The translations under genes were made by a program, and so were the position numbers. The notes below the pieces were generated by a model. It made no database searches and was not told where the DNA came from. It saw only the letters and a program-made list of their open reading frames with translations. This document shows, piece by piece, positions 6,318-9,343 of a stretch of DNA of 9,343 nucleotides (position 1 is the first letter of the stretch; each line of letters begins with the position of its first letter). Source of the DNA: Clostridiales bacterium (GTDB taxonomy: Bacteria; Bacillota; Clostridia; Oscillospirales; JAAYOS01); the NCBI GenBank assembly GCA_012521525.1, contig JAAYMG010000253.1, forward strand, positions 1-9,343, read 5' to 3'.

Positions 6318-6506
6318 ATGTTCAGAAAAAGATCTAAAAACTCCGACGGAGAGAACATGCCTTCAGAGCGCAACGAGGACGCGCCTGAGCTGGAAAAGGG
6401 CGATATACCCGCTATGCTGATTGCGGCTTTTACGGTCTTTTTGCCGGTCGCCATCATAGTGACGGGGATCATATTGGGCGTTCTCTGGTTATTCTTTTTC
6501 CGTTGA
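6318..6506 (+). CDS. Small single-pass membrane protein of unknown function
   Basis: This is a 62-residue protein not recognised as a named family. The first 30 residues are highly charged (basic MFRKRSKN, then mixed and acidic, ending ELEKGD). Residues 31-61 are almost entirely hydrophobic (from IPAMLIAAF to VLWLFFF) and form one membrane helix that ends at the terminal arginine. By the positive-inside rule the charged tail should be in the cytoplasm. An AAAGGAG (6301-6307) lies 10 nt before the ATG, which supports translation. It follows oppF by 139 bp with no terminator or clear promoter between, and a strong terminator starts 6 nt after its stop. It is thus probably the last gene of the peptide-importer operon. 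It could be an accessory or stabilising subunit, but that is inferred from position only. Confidence 0.68.
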   Translation: MFRKRSKNSDGENMPSERNEDAPELEKGDIPAMLIAAFTVFLPVAIIVTGIILGVLWLFFFR

Positions 6507-6511
6507 TAAAC

Positions 6512-6552
6512 ATGGCAGGGGTATACAGTTTTCTGTTATCCCTGCCATTTTT
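6512..6552 (+). terminator. Strong intrinsic terminator ending the importer operon
   Basis: Twelve pairs form between ATGGCAGGGGTA (6512-6523) and TATCCCTGCCAT (6537-6548). After one bulged T (6524) four more pairs form (ACAG 6525-6528 with CTGT 6533-6536), closing a TTTT loop. A TTTTT tail covers 6548-6552. It starts 6 nt after the preceding stop codon. Confidence 0.93.
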
Positions 6553-6595
6553 CCTGTCCGGCAGGGGAAATACGGACAAGATGATGGTTCATAAA

Positions 6596-6624
6596 AGGAC
6601 AACTATTGACAAATATGGTATAAT
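6596..6624 (+). promoter_or_regulatory. Candidate promoter P1 (extended -10) of the GldA-type operon
   Basis: A perfect TATAAT (6619-6624) is preceded by TGG, an extended -10 element. At 17 nt spacing the -35 box would be AGGACA (6596-6601), a 4/6 match; the extended -10 can compensate. Transcription would start near 6631, giving a leader of about 125 nt with an inverted repeat at its start. Confidence 0.6.
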
Positions 6625-6631
6625 GATTCTT

Positions 6632-6664
6632 GCGGTCGTTTACACAGTTTTAACAAACATCCGC
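6632..6664 (+). promoter_or_regulatory. Inverted repeat between the two promoters, possible operator
   Basis: GCGGtcGTTT (6632-6641) is mirrored by AAACatCCGC (6655-6664): eight of ten positions pair in two blocks of four, around a 13-nt centre. It begins at the expected P1 start point, and its right arm covers the -35 region and spacer of P2. A dimeric regulator bound here could block both promoters. It could also fold as an RNA hairpin in the P1 transcript. Confidence 0.4.
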
Positions 6665-6680
6665 TGAATTATGGTATAAT
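6650..6680 (+). promoter_or_regulatory. Candidate promoter P2 (extended -10) of the GldA-type operon
   Basis: A perfect TATAAT (6675-6680) is again preceded by TGG. TTAACA (6650-6655, 5/6 match) is the likely -35 box, with a long 19-nt spacer. The 11-mer TATGGTATAAT is identical to that of P1 (6614-6624 and 6670-6680). Transcription would start near 6687, leaving a leader of about 68 nt. Confidence 0.68.
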
Positions 6681-6754
6681 TAGCTGAGTTTTGGAGTAAC
6701 CGAATCCGAGCAATCAAAAATCTGGACTCGCGTCATACGCGTGGAGGGAATGCA

Positions 6755-7723
6755 ATGATTGAAGTAAGCCACCTTACCAAGGTATACGGCGACAAAAGGG
6801 GCATAACTGACATCTCCTTTACCATCAACGAGGGGGAAATCGTCGGATTCCTGGGGCCCAACGGAGCCGGCAAGACCACGACCATGAACATCATCACAGG
6901 TTATCTGTCGGCAACTTCAGGAACGGCGAAAGTCGGCGGGATCGATGTTCTTGAAGACCCGATCGCCGCGAAGAAGAACATCGGCTATCTTCCCGAACAT
7001 CCGCCCCTTTACCTGGACATGAAGGTTTCCGAGTACCTGAATTTTGTCTACGAACTCAAGAATGCGGATCTCCCCAGCAGGAAAAATCACATAGCAGAGA
7101 TTTGTGAACTTGTCGGAATCGAGGAGGTCTACCAGAGGGTCATAAAAAACCTGTCGAAAGGATACAGGCAGCGCGTGGGACTGGCTCAGGCGCTGATCGG
7201 CAATCCCACTGTCCTCATACTGGACGAGCCGACCGTGGGACTCGACCCGAGGCAGATCGTTGAGATCCGCAACGTCATCAAGGAGCTGGGCAAACGCCGC
7301 ACCGTCATACTTTCAACCCATATACTCCCGGAAGTCGAAGCCATATGCGAGAGAGTGCTTGTTATCAACAAGGGTGTCATAATCGCCGACGACGAGCCGC
7401 AAAACCTTGCAGGCAAGGTCGCCGGGGAGCATAAGCTGGCTGTGCGCATTGCCGGTCCGAAGAAGAATGTTTCACAGCTGCTGCGCTCTATTGACGGCAT
7501 CCGCGAAGTGACTCCGCTTGCGGACAGGGAAAAAGGCGCAAGCGACTTCCTTGTTGAATCGCACCCGGCTATAGATGTTCGCAAGCCCATGTTCAACACT
7601 CTCGCAAAGGCAGGCTATCCCATCCTGATGATGCGTCCTCACGACATGTCGCTTGAAGACATTTTCATCTCGCTCACCGAGGAAACTGCAGATCCGGATG
7701 ATTTGAAGGGGGTTCATCAATAA
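6755..7723 (+). CDS. ABC-2 type transporter ATPase, GldA/CcmA-like
   Basis: This 322-residue cytoplasmic ATPase powers the transporter formed with the next two genes. Visible motifs are Walker A GPNGAGKT (34-41), a Q-loop region IGYLPEHPPLYLDM (76-89) with glutamate where glutamine is usual, signature LSKGYRQR (133-140), Walker B VLILDEP (153-159) with E158, D-loop GLDP (162-165) and H189 in STH. YLPE-x-x-PLY and LSKGYRQR are both common in the GldA and ABC-2 exporter group, so the substitutions do not imply loss of activity. A C-terminal domain of about 100 residues ends with SLEDIFISLTEE (299-310), typical of this group. GGAGGG (6743-6748) precedes the ATG by 6 nt. The TAA overlaps the permease ATG by one base. 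The substrate is unknown. Confidence 0.92.
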   Translation: MIEVSHLTKVYGDKRGITDISFTINEGEIVGFLGPNGAGKTTTMNIITGYLSATSGTAKVGGIDVLEDPIAAKKNIGYLPEHPPLYLDMKVSEYLNFVYELKNADLPSRKNHIAEICELVGIEEVYQRVIKNLSKGYRQRVGLAQALIGNPTVLILDEPTVGLDPRQIVEIRNVIKELGKRRTVILSTHILPEVEAICERVLVINKGVIIADDEPQNLAGKVAGEHKLAVRIAGPKKNVSQLLRSIDGIREVTPLADREKGASDFLVESHPAIDVRKPMFNTLAKAGYPILMMRPHDMSLEDIFISLTEETADPDDLKGVHQ

Positions 7724-8427
7724 TGCTCGCAATATTGAAAAGAGACTTACGTGGCTACTTTACCTCCCCTATCGGGTATGTATTCATAGCTGCATTCCTT
7801 GCCGTTTTGAACTCATATTTCTATATCAACAACATCCTTCAGGCCACATCGGATATCGCCAGCCTGTTTGGGTTTATCAGGTTCGTATTGATATTTACCG
7901 TACCCATCCTGACGATGAGGCTCTTCAGCGAGGAATATAAGCAGAAGACTGACCAGCTGCTGCTGACTTCTCCCAACGGCGTTTTCGGCATCGTGCTGGG
8001 AAAATTCCTTGCCGCTCTTGCGATGTTTTCTGTCGTCATACTCTTCTCGCTTCTCTACCTTGTGATAATTGCCGCCTACGGTCAGCCGAATGTCAGGCAG
8101 GTCCTTGCAAACTACATCGCGATATACTGTGTCGCTGCGGCATTCATATCGATGGGGCTGCTCCTCTCGTCACTGACGGAAAACCAGCTAATATCGGCTG
8201 TTCTTGCCCTTGCCGTTTTCCTCGGCCTTTATCTGCTCGATTACTCAGGCATCGGGCAAAACAACAGGATCATAAACAACTTCTTATACGCCATTTCGAT
8301 GTTCCGCAGGTATGAGAATATCAGCCGCGGGGTGCTGGCAATCAACGACCTTGTCTATTATATCAGCGTCGCTGCCATCTTCCTGTTCCTCACTACCCGT
8401 GTCATCGAAAAGAAACGCTGGAGCTAA
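7723..8427 (+). CDS. ABC-2 type transporter permease, GldF-like
   Basis: This 234-residue membrane protein has about six hydrophobic helices (near 17-35, 50-66, 88-115, 127-150, 155-172 and 208-226). The N-terminal LKRDLRGYFTSPIGYVF and the cytoplasmic coupling motif MRLFSEEYKQKTDQLLLTSP (65-84), followed by VLGKF, are hallmarks of the GldF-like ABC-2 permeases. It would form the channel with the preceding ATPase. It starts at the ATG of a TAATG junction, so its translation is probably coupled to that of the ATPase, helped by GAAGGGGG (7706-7713). In Bacteroidota relatives the complex is linked to gliding and type IX secretion. Gliding is not expected here; in other phyla these modules have no established substrate. 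Confidence 0.9.
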   Translation: MLAILKRDLRGYFTSPIGYVFIAAFLAVLNSYFYINNILQATSDIASLFGFIRFVLIFTVPILTMRLFSEEYKQKTDQLLLTSPNGVFGIVLGKFLAALAMFSVVILFSLLYLVIIAAYGQPNVRQVLANYIAIYCVAAAFISMGLLLSSLTENQLISAVLALAVFLGLYLLDYSGIGQNNRIINNFLYAISMFRRYENISRGVLAINDLVYYISVAAIFLFLTTRVIEKKRWS

Positions 8428-8442
8428 GGGGGAGCAACAGAT

Positions 8443-9343
8443 ATGAGACGTTTCGGGCTAAGCGGAAAGAAACTCAAATACGGCACTCTTACCGTTATAT
8501 ATACAGCCATATTCATTACTGCCGCTGTTATTTTGAATATTTTCGTATCCTATGCAACTAACAGGTTCGGTTTACGTATAGACCTCACCGACGAGAGGAT
8601 ATATGAGATATCTGATGAGACCAAGCGTTTTCTGCAAAATGACCTGAAAGAGGACATCCAGATAACGGTCCTGAGTTCGGAGAACGTTTACATCGACAAC
8701 GCATCGTTCTCCCCTATCCGGGAGGTCATCCTCCGCTATATCGCCCTCTCTGACGGAAAAATCAGCGTAAGATATATCGACCCTTATGTGAACCCGGAAA
8801 TCGTCGATAAGTATAGCGACCAGGGCACACCCAGATATCGTGATATCGTTATCGAAAGCGCAAAGCGATACAAGGTCCTGAATCCTGCCGACCTGTACGC
8901 TATCCGTACAAACTACGAGACACAGGAACAGTATATAACCGGACTTCAGGCGGAGCAGAAGCTTTCATCCGCGATCATGTACTGCATAATCGAAGAGCTC
9001 CCGCTTGCGCTCCGCGTACAGGGACACAGTGAGGTAAACCTTCCGGAGCTGAACTCACTGCTGATATCGGGCAACTACAAGATCGACACGATCAACCTTT
9101 CGCTTGAAGACATTCCCGATGAATGTTCGATGCTGATCATAGCAGCGCCAAGGACCGACTTTACCGCAGAAGAGATCGAGAAATTGGACGCCTACTTTGA
9201 GCGGAACGGAAATGCAATAGTGCTCTATGACCTGAATGTTCCCACCCTCCCCGTCTTCGAGCGGTTTATGGCAGACTGGGGCGTAAAATACGAGCAGGTA
9301 CTTGTAGGTGACGAAAAGCAGTCGATAAGCGTCCCGACTACCC
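8443..9343 (+). CDS. GldG-family ABC transporter auxiliary protein (N-terminal part, runs off the window)
   Basis: The frame opens at ATG 8443, 8 nt after AAGGGGGAG (8426-8434), which overlaps the permease stop, and stays open for 300 residues to the window edge. A short basic N-terminus (MRRFGLSGKKLK) leads to one membrane helix (about 14-38). The family motif DLTDERIYEISDETK (47-61) follows, then a large domain expected outside the membrane. Further conserved-looking sites are VQGHSEVNLPEL (192-203) and a strand-helix segment MLIIAAPRTDFTAEEIEKLDAYF (230-252), as in the GldG / ABC_transp_aux family. A C-terminal membrane helix is usual in the family but lies beyond the window. It probably works with the preceding ATPase and permease. 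The biochemical role of GldG proteins is not known. Confidence 0.88.
   Translation, partial: MRRFGLSGKKLKYGTLTVIYTAIFITAAVILNIFVSYATNRFGLRIDLTDERIYEISDETKRFLQNDLKEDIQITVLSSENVYIDNASFSPIREVILRYIALSDGKISVRYIDPYVNPEIVDKYSDQGTPRYRDIVIESAKRYKVLNPADLYAIRTNYETQEQYITGLQAEQKLSSAIMYCIIEELPLALRVQGHSEVNLPELNSLLISGNYKIDTINLSLEDIPDECSMLIIAAPRTDFTAEEIEKLDAYFERNGNAIVLYDLNVPTLPVFERFMADWGVKYEQVLVGDEKQSISVPTT

Noticed and set aside
6606..6611. Perfect TTGACA as a -35 box
   Set aside because: It is only 7 nt before the P1 TATAAT, and no -10 box lies 16-18 nt downstream of it.
6750..6758. ATG-CAA-TGA as a two-codon upstream frame overlapping the GldA-like start
   Set aside because: It is too short to judge, and the overlap probably arises by chance between the ribosome binding site and the true ATG.

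Overview
The window looks like a piece of a mid-GC Bacillota chromosome, most likely from the class Clostridia. This is inferred from strong AGGAGG-type ribosome binding sites, TTG and GTG starts, TG-N-TATAAT promoters, U-tailed hairpin terminators, tightly packed operons and the protein families present. The genus cannot be read from the sequence.

Positions 1 to about 6552 hold most of an oligopeptide/dipeptide (Opp/Dpp-type) ABC importer operon. In order it encodes the C-terminal end of a family 5 substrate-binding protein, an intrinsic terminator in the gap, permease OppB, permease OppC, ATPase OppD, ATPase OppF, a 62-residue single-pass membrane protein, and a strong terminator. Two parts of the transporter are far larger than usual. 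OppC (603 residues, about twice normal) carries a complete seven-repeat RCC1/BLIP-II-like beta-propeller in its first extracytoplasmic loop, between TM1 and the conserved FGTDQYGRD segment. OppF (541 residues, about 200 more than normal) carries a helical and coiled-coil insertion between Walker A and the Q-loop. One faces the outside and the other the cytoplasm. Together they suggest a specialised importer that recognises a partner on each side of the membrane, and this is the most unusual content of the window.

Positions 6553 to 6754 are a promoter region with two copies of an extended -10 element 56 bp apart and a 10+13+10 inverted repeat between them. From 6755 to the end lies a second transporter operon, an ABC-2 type system of the GldA/GldF/GldG type. 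It has an ATPase, a six-TM permease joined to it by a TAATG overlap, and a membrane-anchored GldG-family auxiliary protein that runs off the right edge. Its substrate is unknown.

All genes lie on the plus strand. No tRNA, rRNA, CRISPR array or insertion sequence was seen. No gene-free stretch exceeds 300 bases; the gaps at 465-749, 6179-6317 and 6507-6754 are described through their terminators, repeats and promoters.
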